Notes: generated by a model from the sequence alone, not told the origin. Counted from the stretch's first letter, positions 25,951-35,827 are shown. The stretch is DNA of 64,000 nt from Mucilaginibacter sp. SG564 (GCF_013149275.1 NZ_JABGNA010000009.1:100753-164752); one strand, 5' to 3'. Numbers and translations: made by a program.

Positions 25951-25993
25951 GCAATTGATTGGTTGCGTTTATATTTGCAATCAATCGGTTGCA
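25951..25993 (+). promoter_or_regulatory. candidate ArsR operator and promoter
   Basis: Two near-identical half sites, GCAATTGATTGGTTGC (25951-25966) and GCAATCAATCGGTTGC (25977-25992), lie 26 bases apart in direct order. A TAnnTTTG box, TATATTTG, at 25970-25977 touches the second site, so a bound regulator would block the promoter of the gene starting at 26000. Confidence 0.6.
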
Positions 25994-25999
25994 AATAAT

Positions 26000-26305
26000 A
26001 TGAGACGAGACATTTTTCAAGCTATAGCAGATCCTACCAGGCGGGCGATTTTAGGCTTACTGGCCTTGCAGGCGATGACACCCAACGCTATTGCCGAGCA
26101 TTTTGACAGTAGCCGGCAAGCGGTATCTAAACATATTCAGATCCTGATGGAATGCGAAGTGGTGAAACAACAGCAAACCGGCAGGGAAATTCATTACCAT
26201 TTTAATCCGCAAAAAATGAAAGAGATAGATTTATGGCTCGATCGTTTCCGCAAGTTGTGGGAAGATCGTTTTGATCAGTTAGATAATTTATTAGAAAACC
26301 TATAA
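26000..26305 (+). CDS. ArsR/SmtB-family transcriptional regulator
   Basis: ATG 26000 (MRRDIFQAIADPTRRAIL) is chosen; the frame before it crosses the operator-like site. The 101-residue protein has the winged-helix ArsR pattern, RRAILGLLALQAMTPNAIAEHFDSSRQAVSKHIQIL, with the recognition helix around RQAVSKHI. No metal-binding ELCVCDL motif is seen, so it belongs to the group that pairs with SRPBCC (AHSA1-like) proteins. The SRPBCC gene follows after 11 bases. It probably represses both. Confidence 0.92.
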   Translation: MRRDIFQAIADPTRRAILGLLALQAMTPNAIAEHFDSSRQAVSKHIQILMECEVVKQQQTGREIHYHFNPQKMKEIDLWLDRFRKLWEDRFDQLDNLLENL

Positions 26306-26316
26306 ACAAATTCAAT

Positions 26317-26805
26317 ATGAGTGCAAAAACGGAGATCACTAAAGACCTGGCTAACAAAAAGATACGCGTTGTACGGGAGTTTGCCGCCCCTTTAGAAAAA
26401 GTATGGAAAGCATGGACAGATGTTAGTCTGCTGGAACAATGGTGGGCACCAAAGCCCTGGAAAGCCGTATCTAAAACATACGATTTTAGTGAGGGTGGTT
26501 TTTGGCTATATTCGATGGTAGGCCCAAATGGCGAAACAGCCTGGTGCCGGGTTAATTTTAAAACCATAGTACCACAGCAGAGCTTTACCTCTACAGCCTT
26601 GTTCTGTGATGAAAATGGCGTAGTAAATCCTGATTTCCCGGCGATGCATTGGCTGGTAACTTTCCACTCGGTTGGAGCAACTACGCAGGTAGTGGCAGAA
26701 CTGACATTTGATAATGAAGCCGATCTGGAAAAAATCGTTGCAATGGGCTTTCAGGAAGGCTTTACTATGGCACTGGGCAACCTGGACGAGCTGTTGGCAG
26801 CTTAA
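26317..26805 (+). CDS. SRPBCC-domain (AHSA1-like) protein
   Basis: The 162-residue protein has the START/AHSA1 pattern: RVVREFAAPLEKVWKAWTDVSLLEQWWAP, GGFWLYSMVGPNGE, and a C-terminal helix FQEGFTMALGNLDELL. Such proteins form a hydrophobic pocket; no substrate is known. It forms a two-gene unit with the ArsR regulator, a common pairing, and is followed by a hairpin terminator. Confidence 0.9.
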   Translation: MSAKTEITKDLANKKIRVVREFAAPLEKVWKAWTDVSLLEQWWAPKPWKAVSKTYDFSEGGFWLYSMVGPNGETAWCRVNFKTIVPQQSFTSTALFCDENGVVNPDFPAMHWLVTFHSVGATTQVVAELTFDNEADLEKIVAMGFQEGFTMALGNLDELLAA

Positions 26806-26824
26806 TTATTATAACTATATCAAA

Positions 26825-26862
26825 GAAAGAGGAGGCTGGCCTGAAAGGTGGCCTCCTTTTAT
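26825..26862 (+). terminator. hairpin terminator after the SRPBCC gene
   Basis: AGGAGGC and GCCTCCTTTT pair around a 14-base loop and end in T-rich sequence. Confidence 0.75.
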
Positions 26863-26895
26863 ATTTTGTGATAAATAAGGTTCGAAAACGAGGGT

Positions 26896-26969
26896 TGTCA
26901 TCCTGAGCTCCGTCGAAGGATAGAGCGCAAAGGCTCCTACACCATGCTTCGACGGGGCTCAGCATGACA
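26896..26969. repeat. REP-like palindrome, TCCTGAGCTCCGTCGAAGGAT type
   Basis: Starts TGTCATCCTGAGCTCCGTCG and ends CGACGGGGCTCAGCATGACA (shorter words). A GC-rich CCCCCCTTCAGGGGGC palindrome follows at 26982-26999. Confidence 0.85.
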
Positions 26970-27004
26970 CCCTTTTTTAATACCCCCCCTTCAGGGGGCA
27001 GGGG

Positions 27005-27574
27005 CTACAAGTGCGTATTGCTCCTGAATAGTTTAATAGCGATGGCCAGCAAAATAATCCCGAATGATTTTCGCAGGATGCTCAGGCCAACCGGGCCTAA
27101 GAGTTTTTCGATCCACTTTACGTTTTTGAGTACGAAATAAACCACAATGGTATTGAGTACTATACCCACCAGAATGTTCTGGGTTTGATATTGCGATTTG
27201 AGCGAGAGCAGGGTGGTCATGGTTCCGGCTCCGGCAATCAGCGGGAAAGCCAGGGGCACTATAGAAGCCGACAGGGGGACTTCTTCTTTAAAAAAGTCAA
27301 CACCAAGCACCATCTCCATGGCAATGATAAATATCACCAATGAACCTGCAATGGCAAATGAGGCTACATCCAAACCAATAACGGCGAGCAATTCATCGCC
27401 CACAAACAAAAACACCACCATCAGGATAAGTACCGCTATGCTCGCTTTTTCCGATTCGATATGCCCCACACGCTGCCTTACCTGGATAATTACCGGTATA
27501 GCGCCAAGGATATCAATAATGGCGAAAAGGATCATGGTAACGGATAGTACTTCCCTGAAAACTAATGGATGCAT
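27005..27574 (-). CDS. MarC-family membrane protein
   Basis: The 189-residue protein has about six membrane helices and matches MarC/UPF0056: FAIIDILGAIPVIIQ at the start, AIAGSLVIFIIAMEMVLG, FPLIAGAGTMTTLL and FGIILLAIAIKLF. It is an inner-membrane protein of uncertain role, possibly a transporter. It stands alone and runs toward the REP-like block at 26896. Confidence 0.9.
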   Translation of the reverse strand: MHPLVFREVLSVTMILFAIIDILGAIPVIIQVRQRVGHIESEKASIAVLILMVVFLFVGDELLAVIGLDVASFAIAGSLVIFIIAMEMVLGVDFFKEEVPLSASIVPLAFPLIAGAGTMTTLLSLKSQYQTQNILVGIVLNTIVVYFVLKNVKWIEKLLGPVGLSILRKSFGIILLAIAIKLFRSNTHL

Positions 27575-27685
27575 GGCTGTAGGGTTTATGCTGGTGCAAA
27601 AATGCGATTAAAATATAAAGAAAGATAAAAAGAAAATATGATGTGCGGAAATTTATACAGCAAATGGTTGCAGGGGGCGGATACA

Positions 27686-27717
27686 AAAAAGGACCTGAGT
27701 TAACTCAGGTCCTTTTT
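27686..27717. terminator. perfect 32-base palindromic terminator
   Basis: AAAAAGGACCTGAGTT joined to its reverse complement. A/T runs on both sides make it work in both directions; it ends the permease transcript (27736) on the minus strand. Confidence 0.88.
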
Positions 27718-27735
27718 ATAAATAATGATATAATC

Positions 27736-29229
27736 TTAGCCTTTTTCAATTGGGTTCATTGGATCATTTGGGTCTTTTGGGATGTTGATAATTCCTTGTC
27801 TGATAAGCGAATGCTTTTTACTGTAGAAGAAATAAATTAACAAACCGATGATCATCCAAACAGCCAAACGGATCCAGGTATCAAGCGGTAAGGAAACCAT
27901 CATTAAAACGCAAATGATAATACCGGCAATGGGTACAAAAGGCACCCAAGGTGTTCTGAAAGGGCGTGGTGTGTTTGGATCGGATTTTCTCATCACCATA
28001 ACGCCAACGCAAACCAGAACAAATGCGAACAGGGTTCCGATAGATACCATTTCGCCTACCACGTGTACAGGTACAAAGGCAGCGAATAAACTCACGAACA
28101 CCGCAAACAATAAGTTTGATTTATAAGGAGTCTGGAATTTTTTATGAACCGCCGAAAATGTTTTAGGGATCAGGCCATCTTTTGCCATGGTGTAAAACAC
28201 ACGTGATTGGCCCATCAACATCACCAATATTACCGAGGTATAACCGGCCAATATAGCTACGATGATAGATTTTTGTAACCAGGCATAAGGTGTTTTGGCT
28301 ATCGCTACAGCAACAGGTGCCGCGCTGTCCTTAAATTCTTTGTAATTGGCAACGCCGGTCATTACATGCGAAAATAATACGTACAATATGGTACATACCA
28401 GTAATGAGCCTATGATACCAATTGGCATACCTTTTTTGGGGTCTTTGGCTTCTTGTGCCGCTGTTGAAACCGCGTCGAAACCGATAAAGGCAAAGAATAC
28501 CACACCGGCCCCGCGTAATACACCTGACCAGCCAAATTCACCGAATTTACCGGTATTAGGTGGTATATAAGGGGTATGGTTCGCCGGGTTGATAAAGCCC
28601 CAGCCAACAGCTATAAATACCAATACAACCGCAACCTTCAATACAACCAACAGGTTATTTACAAAGGCCGATTCTTTTGTACCGCGGATGAGCAGCAGGG
28701 ATAAACATACAATGATAAATACCGCGGGAAGGTTCATGATACCATGTACCACCGTACCATCGGCAAGGGTCCCGGTTTCCCAGGGCGATCGCGTAAACTG
28801 GGGCGGGATTTCCAAATTGAAAAAGTGGAGGAACTTGGTTAAATACTGCGACCAACTGATGGACACGGTAGCAGCACCCAATGCATACTCTAAAACAAGA
28901 TCCCAGCCAATGATCCATGCGGTGAATTCACCCATGGTAGCGTAGGAGTAGGTATAAGCCGATCCGGCGATAGGGATCATACTGGCAAATTCGGCGTAGC
29001 ACAAACCGGCAAACGCGCAACCTATGGCCCCTATCACAAATGATATGGTAACCGCTGGCCCGGCGTTATTGGCCGCTGCCAAGCCTGTTAATGAAAATAA
29101 TCCGGCACCTATAATAGCGCCGATGCCCATAGTTACTAAATTAAAACTACTTAACGTTCGTTTTAATGTACCTGCACCTGATTCAGATGCTTCCTTCAGT
29201 AATAAATCAAGAGGTTTTTTAAATCTCAT
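27736..29229 (-). CDS. amino acid permease, APC superfamily (CAT-type), copy 1
   Basis: The 497-residue permease has 12-14 membrane helices. The N-terminus is KPLDLLLKEASESGAGTL, then the APC motif MGIGAIIGAGLFSLTG in helix 1, AGCAFAGLCYAEFASMIPIAGSAYTYSYATMGEF in helix 2-3 and VVFFAFIGFDAVSTAAQEAKDP in the middle. It should import amino acids by proton symport or exchange. It is close to the permease at 29547 (shared long blocks), so the pair is a tandem duplication. Confidence 0.93.
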   Translation of the reverse strand: MRFKKPLDLLLKEASESGAGTLKRTLSSFNLVTMGIGAIIGAGLFSLTGLAAANNAGPAVTISFVIGAIGCAFAGLCYAEFASMIPIAGSAYTYSYATMGEFTAWIIGWDLVLEYALGAATVSISWSQYLTKFLHFFNLEIPPQFTRSPWETGTLADGTVVHGIMNLPAVFIIVCLSLLLIRGTKESAFVNNLLVVLKVAVVLVFIAVGWGFINPANHTPYIPPNTGKFGEFGWSGVLRGAGVVFFAFIGFDAVSTAAQEAKDPKKGMPIGIIGSLLVCTILYVLFSHVMTGVANYKEFKDSAAPVAVAIAKTPYAWLQKSIIVAILAGYTSVILVMLMGQSRVFYTMAKDGLIPKTFSAVHKKFQTPYKSNLLFAVFVSLFAAFVPVHVVGEMVSIGTLFAFVLVCVGVMVMRKSDPNTPRPFRTPWVPFVPIAGIIICVLMMVSLPLDTWIRLAVWMIIGLLIYFFYSKKHSLIRQGIINIPKDPNDPMNPIEKG

Positions 29230-29490
29230 AAATTGTAATTAAAAGTATTTTGTTTTGATAAGAGGGATCTTAATAAATTTAGGACGGGCATAATTGCAGT
29301 AACTATGATATTATTAGAAATAACGAAAAAGATTAGGGAAATGGATTGTACCTCTTTTAAAATTAAAGGGTGCATGATCTTGTTTTTTCTTAATTATTTT
29401 AACTATAAACTTATATAAGTAGAGGAGTCAAGGTAAGAAGAAAATATCATGTGCCAAAATTAATACAACAAATCACTTTGAAAAATCAAC

Positions 29491-29530
29491 AAATCAAAAA
29501 GGTCCCGAAAAATCAGAACCTTTTTGATTT
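29491..29530. terminator. terminator after permease copy 2
   Basis: AAATCAAAAAGGT and ACCTTTTTGATTT form a 13-base stem with T runs, ending the minus-strand gene at 29547. The rest of the 317-base spacer 29230-29546 shows nothing. Confidence 0.8.
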
Positions 29531-29546
29531 ATAATAACTTGTATAA

Positions 29547-31103
29547 TTATTCAACAAATTTTGGGTTGATAGGATCGTTGGCAGCCTCAACTTTGCCATG
29601 CCTTACATGCGAACGTTTGATACTGTAGCCAAAGTAAATTATAAAACCGATCAGCAGCCAAATGATAAGCCTTGCCCAGTTTTCCCATCCTTCACTGGCA
29701 ATCATACACAAGCAAATGAGTGCACCCAACGGACAAACGATCATATAAAGCGGCGTCTGGAACGGGCGTACAATGTTTGGATCTGTTCTGCGCAGAATAA
29801 ATATACCTATGCAAACCAGTACGAAAGCGAACAGGGTACCTATACTCACCATATCGCCAACATATTTATCCGGTATAAAACCGGCAAATATAGATACGAA
29901 TATGAAAAATAACCACTGTGATTTATAAGGTGTGCGGTATTTTGGGTGAAGTTTTGAGAATACTTTAGGGATCAAACCATCGGTGCTCATGGTATAAAAC
30001 ACACGGGTTTGGCCCATCAGCATCACCAGGATTACGGATGAGAAGCCAGCAAGGATTGATACAGTAACAAACGAAGCCAACCAGCCATAACCAGGCATGG
30101 CAGTTCTGATAGCGTAGCTTACAGAAGCTTCTTTACCTTGTATCAGGAAGTCTTTATAAGATACCAAGCCGGTAAGTACGTGTGAGAATAAAATGTATAA
30201 TGCTGTACAGAAAACCAATGATATCAGGATACCTTTTGGCATATCTTTTTGTGGATTTTTGGCTTCCTGCGCAGCAGTCGAAACGGCGTCGAAACCAATA
30301 AAAGCGAAAAATACTACACTGGCGCCGCGTAAAACACCCAGCCATCCGTGGTTAAAAGTATCGCCATAATCAACAACTCCTGTACTTACCTTTATGGTAC
30401 CAGCATCAGCCGGGATTATGTACGGGGTATGGAACGCTGGGTTTATAAAATGCCAGCCCAAACCAATAATCAGGAGTACAATAGCTACCTTAACAATTAC
30501 AATAATGTTGTTTACCACAGCCGATTCGGCCATGCCGCGGATAAGCAATAAGGTAAGCAGAAATATGATAAATATAGCAGGTAAGTTTACAATCCCTCTG
30601 GTACCCAGTTCGGCAGCATACATTCCGGAGGTTGTGTTTGACACTTCAAAGAAGGAGTGTGTCCACTGGTAGGGGATATGAAAATTAAAAAATGTTATTA
30701 AGAATTCGTTGAAATATTGCGACCAGCCAATGGCTACAGTGGCCGCCCCAAGTGCATACTCCAATACAAGGTCCCATCCTATGATCCAGGCAATAAATTC
30801 GCCCATGGTGGCATAAGAGTAGGTATAAGCCGAGCCGGCTATAGGTATCATGCTGGCAAACTCTGCGTAGCATAAACCAGCAAGGGCGCAGCCAGCCGCC
30901 GCGATAAGGAATGAAATAGTAACGGCCGGGCCTGCATGTTCACCGGCTGCCGCTGCTGTGCGCACAAAAATACCGGCTCCGATAATAGCACCAATACCCA
31001 GTGCTATAAGCGACCCAACGCCTAAGGTTCTTTTCAGCGATTTTTCCGTCTCGACAGACGCAGCCATCAATTGCTGAATAGGTTTCTTAATAAATAACTT
31101 CAT
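29547..31103 (-). CDS. amino acid permease, APC superfamily (CAT-type), copy 2
   Basis: The 518-residue paralogue of the gene downstream shares the same motifs, IGAIIGAGIFVRTAAAAGE, LAGLCYAEFASMIPIAGSAYTYSYATMGEF and FFAFIGFDAVSTAAQEAKNP. It differs in having a longer loop between the middle helices (YIIPADAGTIKVSTGVVDYGDTFNHG) . The two permeases are in tandem, each with its own terminator, so they are probably separately transcribed. Substrates may differ, for example branched or basic amino acids. Confidence 0.92.
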   Translation of the reverse strand: MKLFIKKPIQQLMAASVETEKSLKRTLGVGSLIALGIGAIIGAGIFVRTAAAAGEHAGPAVTISFLIAAAGCALAGLCYAEFASMIPIAGSAYTYSYATMGEFIAWIIGWDLVLEYALGAATVAIGWSQYFNEFLITFFNFHIPYQWTHSFFEVSNTTSGMYAAELGTRGIVNLPAIFIIFLLTLLLIRGMAESAVVNNIIVIVKVAIVLLIIGLGWHFINPAFHTPYIIPADAGTIKVSTGVVDYGDTFNHGWLGVLRGASVVFFAFIGFDAVSTAAQEAKNPQKDMPKGILISLVFCTALYILFSHVLTGLVSYKDFLIQGKEASVSYAIRTAMPGYGWLASFVTVSILAGFSSVILVMLMGQTRVFYTMSTDGLIPKVFSKLHPKYRTPYKSQWLFFIFVSIFAGFIPDKYVGDMVSIGTLFAFVLVCIGIFILRRTDPNIVRPFQTPLYMIVCPLGALICLCMIASEGWENWARLIIWLLIGFIIYFGYSIKRSHVRHGKVEAANDPINPKFVE

Positions 31104-31626
31104 TTGAAAATAATAAGATCAGTTTTAAAAATTCAAAATTCACATTTCGCCAAACGTACTTAAATTTATTGGAATCCTAAAGCGCAGAATGTAACATCAC
31201 TATAATGAGGTATTTCCAAATAAAAGTGTGCAAAATCGAGTAAATCTATAGGTGATGAGATTTTCTATAAGGACTTATGTAAGTGCCTCATTTGTAGCGG
31301 AAGCCGGTAAAATCGGTGTTTTAATGACACATTACCTTTTAAGCAAAAATAACTGTTAAATAAACACCGGTAAAATCAAAAAATATTCTTAAAGTTAAAC
31401 AGATCGCTCTCTTTTTTTTATTTATTTCGGCTTATTTCCGCCTGTTTTTCTTAAAAAAACATTTTAACCTTCAAAGTTTTATGGTTTACCGGTTTTTAAA
31501 TGCTATAATTTAGGATATTGTTTGTATCAGCGATATTCATTCTTTTCCTTTTGGTATATCTTAGCAAAAATTTCCCATTTCAGCTATCTTTCCTTATTAT
31601 TAGCCAAATTATAAACTCTGCCTGCT
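31104..31626. other. AT-rich spacer, no gene seen
   Basis: This 523-base stretch between two divergently transcribed genes is AT-rich with many stop codons in all frames. It must hold promoters for the permease (minus) and receptor (plus), but I see no repeat family or hairpin in it. Confidence 0.6.
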
Positions 31627-34044
31627 TTGAAATTTACTGGTACTTTACTCTTTTTAGCCTTTTTATGCACTGACCTTTCGGCACAAATAAAATTAACAGG
31701 AACCGTGACCGACGCTTCTAAACACGCTTTAGGCTATGCGGGTGTAAGCCTGCTCAGCATTGGGAGTAATAAAAATCAATCTTTACAAACGGATGCGGAG
31801 GGTAAATTTGCTTTTCAAAATCTGCAAACCGGGCAGTACTTGCTTACTGTGGCGTTTACGGGTTATACTAAATATGAATCGCCATTATCCATTATAAAAG
31901 ATACGGTGGTTAGCGTTATCCTACAAACCTCAAACACGCAATTGGGCGAGGTGGTGGTTATCGCTAACAAAGCCGCTGTTGAAAATAACCAGGAAAAACT
32001 GGTTTACAACGTATCTGCCAATATCACCGCGACAAGTACCGACGCGTTGACTGCCATAGGTAAAGTTCCCGGAGTAAAAGTAAATGGAGATGACATCAGC
32101 ATTGTGGGTAAAGGTAAGGTAAGAGTAATGGTGAATGATCGGGTTGTGCAATTGGCCGGCACCGACCTGGCCCGGTATTTAAAGTCGATATCGGCTAACC
32201 AGATCTCTAAAATAGAAGTGATCAAAAATCCATCGGCCAATTACGATGCCGATGGTAATGCCGGGCTCATTAATATAACCACTAAACGCAGCAGCAAACA
32301 AGGATTTTCGGGCAATGTACAACTCAGCGACAGGCAATCGCTGCATAGCCCGGCCAACGTTTTTGGTACCAGTAATTACTGGCTGGCCGCGGGCAGCGCC
32401 AATTTGAATTATAATGCTGATAAATGGTCGGCTTATACCAATGTCAGTATGGATCATGATCATGAACTGGAAGGTTTTGAAACCGATGTTTTTTACCCTA
32501 AACAAAGCTGGCTGCAAACAGATACGGGCAATTACAGGGGACACAATTTTAATATTATTGCCGGGGTCGATTATAAGGTAAGCCCCAAAACCACCATTGG
32601 CCTATCATACCTGGGGGGCAAAAGTGTTTATGACGGATCTGATCATGTGAACAATCCTGTTTATAATACCAGCGGCGGTCTGGATTCAACCTTAAGAACT
32701 TATGCCACTTATCACCCCATAGCTATCAGCAATTCGGGTAACGCGCACGCGGTGATCAACTTTGATACTACCGGCAAAAAATTAGTACTTAATGCCGACT
32801 ATTTTAATTATAACCGTAATGACCGGTCGGACTTTGAAAGTAACAGCTACCTGCCCAACGGACAGGTGATCCCGGCCAGTAACACCCGGTATTTTGATAC
32901 CAACAAGCAGCTTATCAACCTGTATACCTTTAAAGCCGACGCCGAGATACCCACCAGCTTTGCCAAATTGGCTTTTGGCGGTAAACTGAGTTTTATCAAT
33001 AACTATAGTAACGCCTATTATTATGATAAGGGGGCTAACGATGAGCTTACCTATAATACCAACCTAAGTAACGAGTTCCGGTATATCGAGAACACCCAAT
33101 CATTATATATCAACCTGAATAAGGAAAAGGATAAATGGAAATACCAGGCTGGCTTGCGTGCCGAGTACACCGAAACCAAAGGCACTTCTTACACGCTAAA
33201 ACAGGTGAACACTAAGAAATACCTGCAGTTGTTTCCTTCGGTGCTGATATCGTACCAGGCAGATACGGCAAACAGCTACTCACTAAGCTTTGGCCGCAGG
33301 ATAAACCGGCCTACCTTTTGGAACCTGAACCCATTCAAATCATTATTTACGGCTTACAGTTATGGCGAGGGTAATCCATTTCTGCAGCCGGAGTATAACA
33401 GCAACCTCGAGCTATCACATACCTACAAAAATATCCTCACCTCGGGCTTGTTCTTAAACATTACCGACAATGGGTTTAACAACCTAACTATAGCCAGCGC
33501 CGATACCAACCTGGTACGCACCATACCGCTCAATTTTATAAAAACTTACCGGGTAGGGGTCTCCGAGAATTTGTCGCTGCACCTGTTTTCCTGGCTGGAT
33601 AATAATAACCAGGCCACTTTTTACCATACCGACGCGCATTCCAGCTTGTCTTATATCAAAAGCATCAGCGGGTACGGGGCTTACCTGGCCACCAATAATA
33701 CGGCTTATTTTAATGCCGGTAAAACTTTTGCCGCGGCTGTGAATTTATGGTACCAGTTTCCGGAGGTTGATCATATTGGCCGTTCAGACGCCTACTATAA
33801 ACTAGACATAGGCTTTACCGCATTGGCCATGCAAAAAAAGCTAAACATTACCCTAAATCTTAACGATGCTTTCAGGAGCAGTGCTTCGGCGGTAACAACT
33901 ACCGTTAACGGTATCAGGAGCAAGTTCACCAACTTCCAGCTCAATCGCTTTGTACAATTGGCGTTAAGCTATCGCTTTGGCCGGGAAACTACTGCCGAAA
34001 AACGCGACACGGGCAACGAGGAGGAACGCGGAAGGATACATTGA
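31627..34044 (+). CDS. TonB-dependent outer-membrane receptor
   Basis: The 805-residue receptor starts with TTG (31627) and a signal peptide (MKFTGTLLFLAFLCTDLSAQ), followed by a carboxypeptidase-like regulatory repeat (about 22-110, GTVTDASKHALGYAGVSLL), plug domain (about 115-225; NQISKIEVIKNPSANYDADGNAGLINI) and a C-terminal OMP_b-brl_3-like barrel to the end. This is the small-receptor type of Bacteroidota, not a SusC. Substrate unknown. The start codon is inferred from the signal peptide since no ATG is near. Confidence 0.9.
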   Translation: MKFTGTLLFLAFLCTDLSAQIKLTGTVTDASKHALGYAGVSLLSIGSNKNQSLQTDAEGKFAFQNLQTGQYLLTVAFTGYTKYESPLSIIKDTVVSVILQTSNTQLGEVVVIANKAAVENNQEKLVYNVSANITATSTDALTAIGKVPGVKVNGDDISIVGKGKVRVMVNDRVVQLAGTDLARYLKSISANQISKIEVIKNPSANYDADGNAGLINITTKRSSKQGFSGNVQLSDRQSLHSPANVFGTSNYWLAAGSANLNYNADKWSAYTNVSMDHDHELEGFETDVFYPKQSWLQTDTGNYRGHNFNIIAGVDYKVSPKTTIGLSYLGGKSVYDGSDHVNNPVYNTSGGLDSTLRTYATYHPIAISNSGNAHAVINFDTTGKKLVLNADYFNYNRNDRSDFESNSYLPNGQVIPASNTRYFDTNKQLINLYTFKADAEIPTSFAKLAFGGKLSFINNYSNAYYYDKGANDELTYNTNLSNEFRYIENTQSLYINLNKEKDKWKYQAGLRAEYTETKGTSYTLKQVNTKKYLQLFPSVLISYQADTANSYSLSFGRRINRPTFWNLNPFKSLFTAYSYGEGNPFLQPEYNSNLELSHTYKNILTSGLFLNITDNGFNNLTIASADTNLVRTIPLNFIKTYRVGVSENLSLHLFSWLDNNNQATFYHTDAHSSLSYIKSISGYGAYLATNNTAYFNAGKTFAAAVNLWYQFPEVDHIGRSDAYYKLDIGFTALAMQKKLNITLNLNDAFRSSASAVTTTVNGIRSKFTNFQLNRFVQLALSYRFGRETTAEKRDTGNEEERGRIH

Positions 34045-34046
34045 GA

Positions 34047-34154
34047 AAGCTTAAAGCCGAAGGCTGAAAGCTTAAAGCGAAAGGCACTCTCAAAAATGGA
34101 AAGCTAAAAGCGCACACGATCATAAAAAAGTTTTGAGCCTTCGGCTTTAAGCTT
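34047..34154. repeat. TTAAAGCCGAAGGCT inverted repeat
   Basis: Arms AAGCTTAAAGCCGAAGGCT (34047-34065) and its exact reverse complement (34136-34154). It follows the receptor stop and may end that transcript. Related words are in the hmgA-hpd spacer. Confidence 0.88.
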
Positions 34155-34234
34155 TTAGCTTACCTATCGTGTATTTTACAAAACAGTGAGCGCTTTAATG
34201 CTGTTAGTTACCATATTTGCCTAAAAGATTAACT

Positions 34235-35320
34235 ATGGCTCATCTGTTTTCTCCCCTAAGAATAAAAAACGTCGAATTAAAGAACCGTATTGTGGTATCG
34301 CCTATGTGCGAATACTCTGCCGAGGATGGTTTTGCCAACGACTGGCACCTCATTCACCTGGGCAGCCGGGCCATTGGTGGCGCCGGGCTCATCATTACCG
34401 AGGCCGCCGCAGTTTCGGCCGAAGGTCGTATTACTTTTGCCGACCTGGGTATTTATCGTGATGAGCATATCGAAAAACTAAAACGCATTACCGACTTTAT
34501 ACATGCCAACGGAGCTATTGCCGGCATACAACTGGCCCATGCCGGGCGCAAAGCCAGTCATGTGGAGCCCTGGAACGGGGGTAAACAAATCCCTTCAACC
34601 CAGCCCAAAGGCTGGCAAACATTAGCTCCAAGCGCCATCCCCTTTGCCGAAGGTGAAGAGGCGCCGCTTGCACTGGATAAAACAGGCATTGAAAAAATAA
34701 AGGCCGATTTTAAAGCGGCCACCAAAAGGGCTTTAGCTTCAGGTTTTAAGTTAATTGAACTGCATGGTGCACACGGCTACCTGATACATCAGTTTTTATC
34801 GCCTATCAGTAATCAACGTACAGATGAATATGGCGGGTCATTTGACAACCGTATCCGTTTGCTGCTTGAGGTGGTGGAAACCGTTAAGGAGGTTTGGCCC
34901 GAAGAAAACCCTTTGTTTGTACGGCTATCATCAACAGAATGGACGGAAGGGGGCTGGACGGCCGATGACTCCGTAGCCTTGGCCAAAATATTGAAAGATA
35001 AAGGAGTTGACCTGATTGATTGCTCAAGCGGCGGTAACGTGGTGGGTGCCAGGATTCCCTTAAAACCAGGTTACCAGGTAGAATTTGCCGAGAAAATTAA
35101 AAAGGAAAGTAGTATACTTACAGGGGCGGTAGGACTAATAACTACCGCTTACCAGGCCGATGAAATTATACAGGAAGGAGAGGCCGACCTCATATTCCTG
35201 GCCCGCGAAATGCTGCGCGATCCGCATTTTCCGTTACGTGCCGCGCATGAATTAGGGCACGAAGTAAAATGGCCGGTACAATATGAACGTGCCAAATGGC
35301 CGTCTTTAGAAAAAAGATAA
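34235..35320 (+). CDS. old yellow enzyme, YqjM/NamA-like NADPH dehydrogenase
   Basis: ATG at 34235 (MAHLFSPLRIKN) gives 361 residues of an FMN TIM-barrel ene-reductase. Signatures are IVVSPMCEYSA with the C25-type cysteine near the flavin, IQLAHAGRKAS, ELHGAHGYLIHQFLSPISNQRTDEYGGS and LIFLAREMLRDPHFPL. It reduces activated C=C bonds, such as those in electrophilic stress compounds. The OsmC gene starts 87 bases downstream; both suit an oxidant and electrophile defence unit. Confidence 0.93.
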   Translation: MAHLFSPLRIKNVELKNRIVVSPMCEYSAEDGFANDWHLIHLGSRAIGGAGLIITEAAAVSAEGRITFADLGIYRDEHIEKLKRITDFIHANGAIAGIQLAHAGRKASHVEPWNGGKQIPSTQPKGWQTLAPSAIPFAEGEEAPLALDKTGIEKIKADFKAATKRALASGFKLIELHGAHGYLIHQFLSPISNQRTDEYGGSFDNRIRLLLEVVETVKEVWPEENPLFVRLSSTEWTEGGWTADDSVALAKILKDKGVDLIDCSSGGNVVGARIPLKPGYQVEFAEKIKKESSILTGAVGLITTAYQADEIIQEGEADLIFLAREMLRDPHFPLRAAHELGHEVKWPVQYERAKWPSLEKR

Positions 35321-35407
35321 AAAGAACAGACAAAAAGAGCATACACTTGTTTTGAACTGCTAACTTTGGTACTAACCAACACAAAAAACATCATTTAAAC
35401 AACAACT

Positions 35408-35827
35408 ATGAAACGTACAGCAAACGCCCATTGGAACGGCACATTACAAGCAGGTCAGGGAGAGATTACCACCCAGAGCACCGTGCTAAACAAAACCCAA
35501 TATTCATTTAAAACCCGTTTTGCCGATGGTATCGGTACTAACCCCGAAGAGTTGCTTGCTGCAGCACACGCAGGCTGTTTTACCATGGCCGTTGGCGCTG
35601 CCTTAACCCAAGCTGGTTTTACGCCCAATGATTTGACCACCGATGCCATATTGGATCTGGATATGGTTGGTTTGGCAGTTACGAACATTCACCTGGAACT
35701 AAAAGGCTCTGTTATTGACGGTGTTGATGAGGCAACCTTTAAACAAATTGCCGAAGGCGCCAAAGCCAATTGCATTATTTCAAAAGCACTGAGCGTACCT
35801 ATTACTTTAAACGTTACTTACGCTTAA
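35408..35827 (+). CDS. OsmC-family peroxiredoxin-like protein
   Basis: The 139-residue protein has the OsmC fold with both cysteines: C57 in AAAHAGCFTMA and C122 in KANCIISKAL. OsmC proteins reduce organic hydroperoxides with a dithiol. Length is normal. It follows the old yellow enzyme gene on the same strand; a REP-like element separates it from the convergent genes at 35933. Confidence 0.95.
   Translation: MKRTANAHWNGTLQAGQGEITTQSTVLNKTQYSFKTRFADGIGTNPEELLAAAHAGCFTMAVGAALTQAGFTPNDLTTDAILDLDMVGLAVTNIHLELKGSVIDGVDEATFKQIAEGAKANCIISKALSVPITLNVTYA

Noticed and set aside
31104..31626. Riboswitch or small RNA upstream of the receptor
   Set aside because: No conserved fold or terminator-antiterminator pair could be seen by eye.
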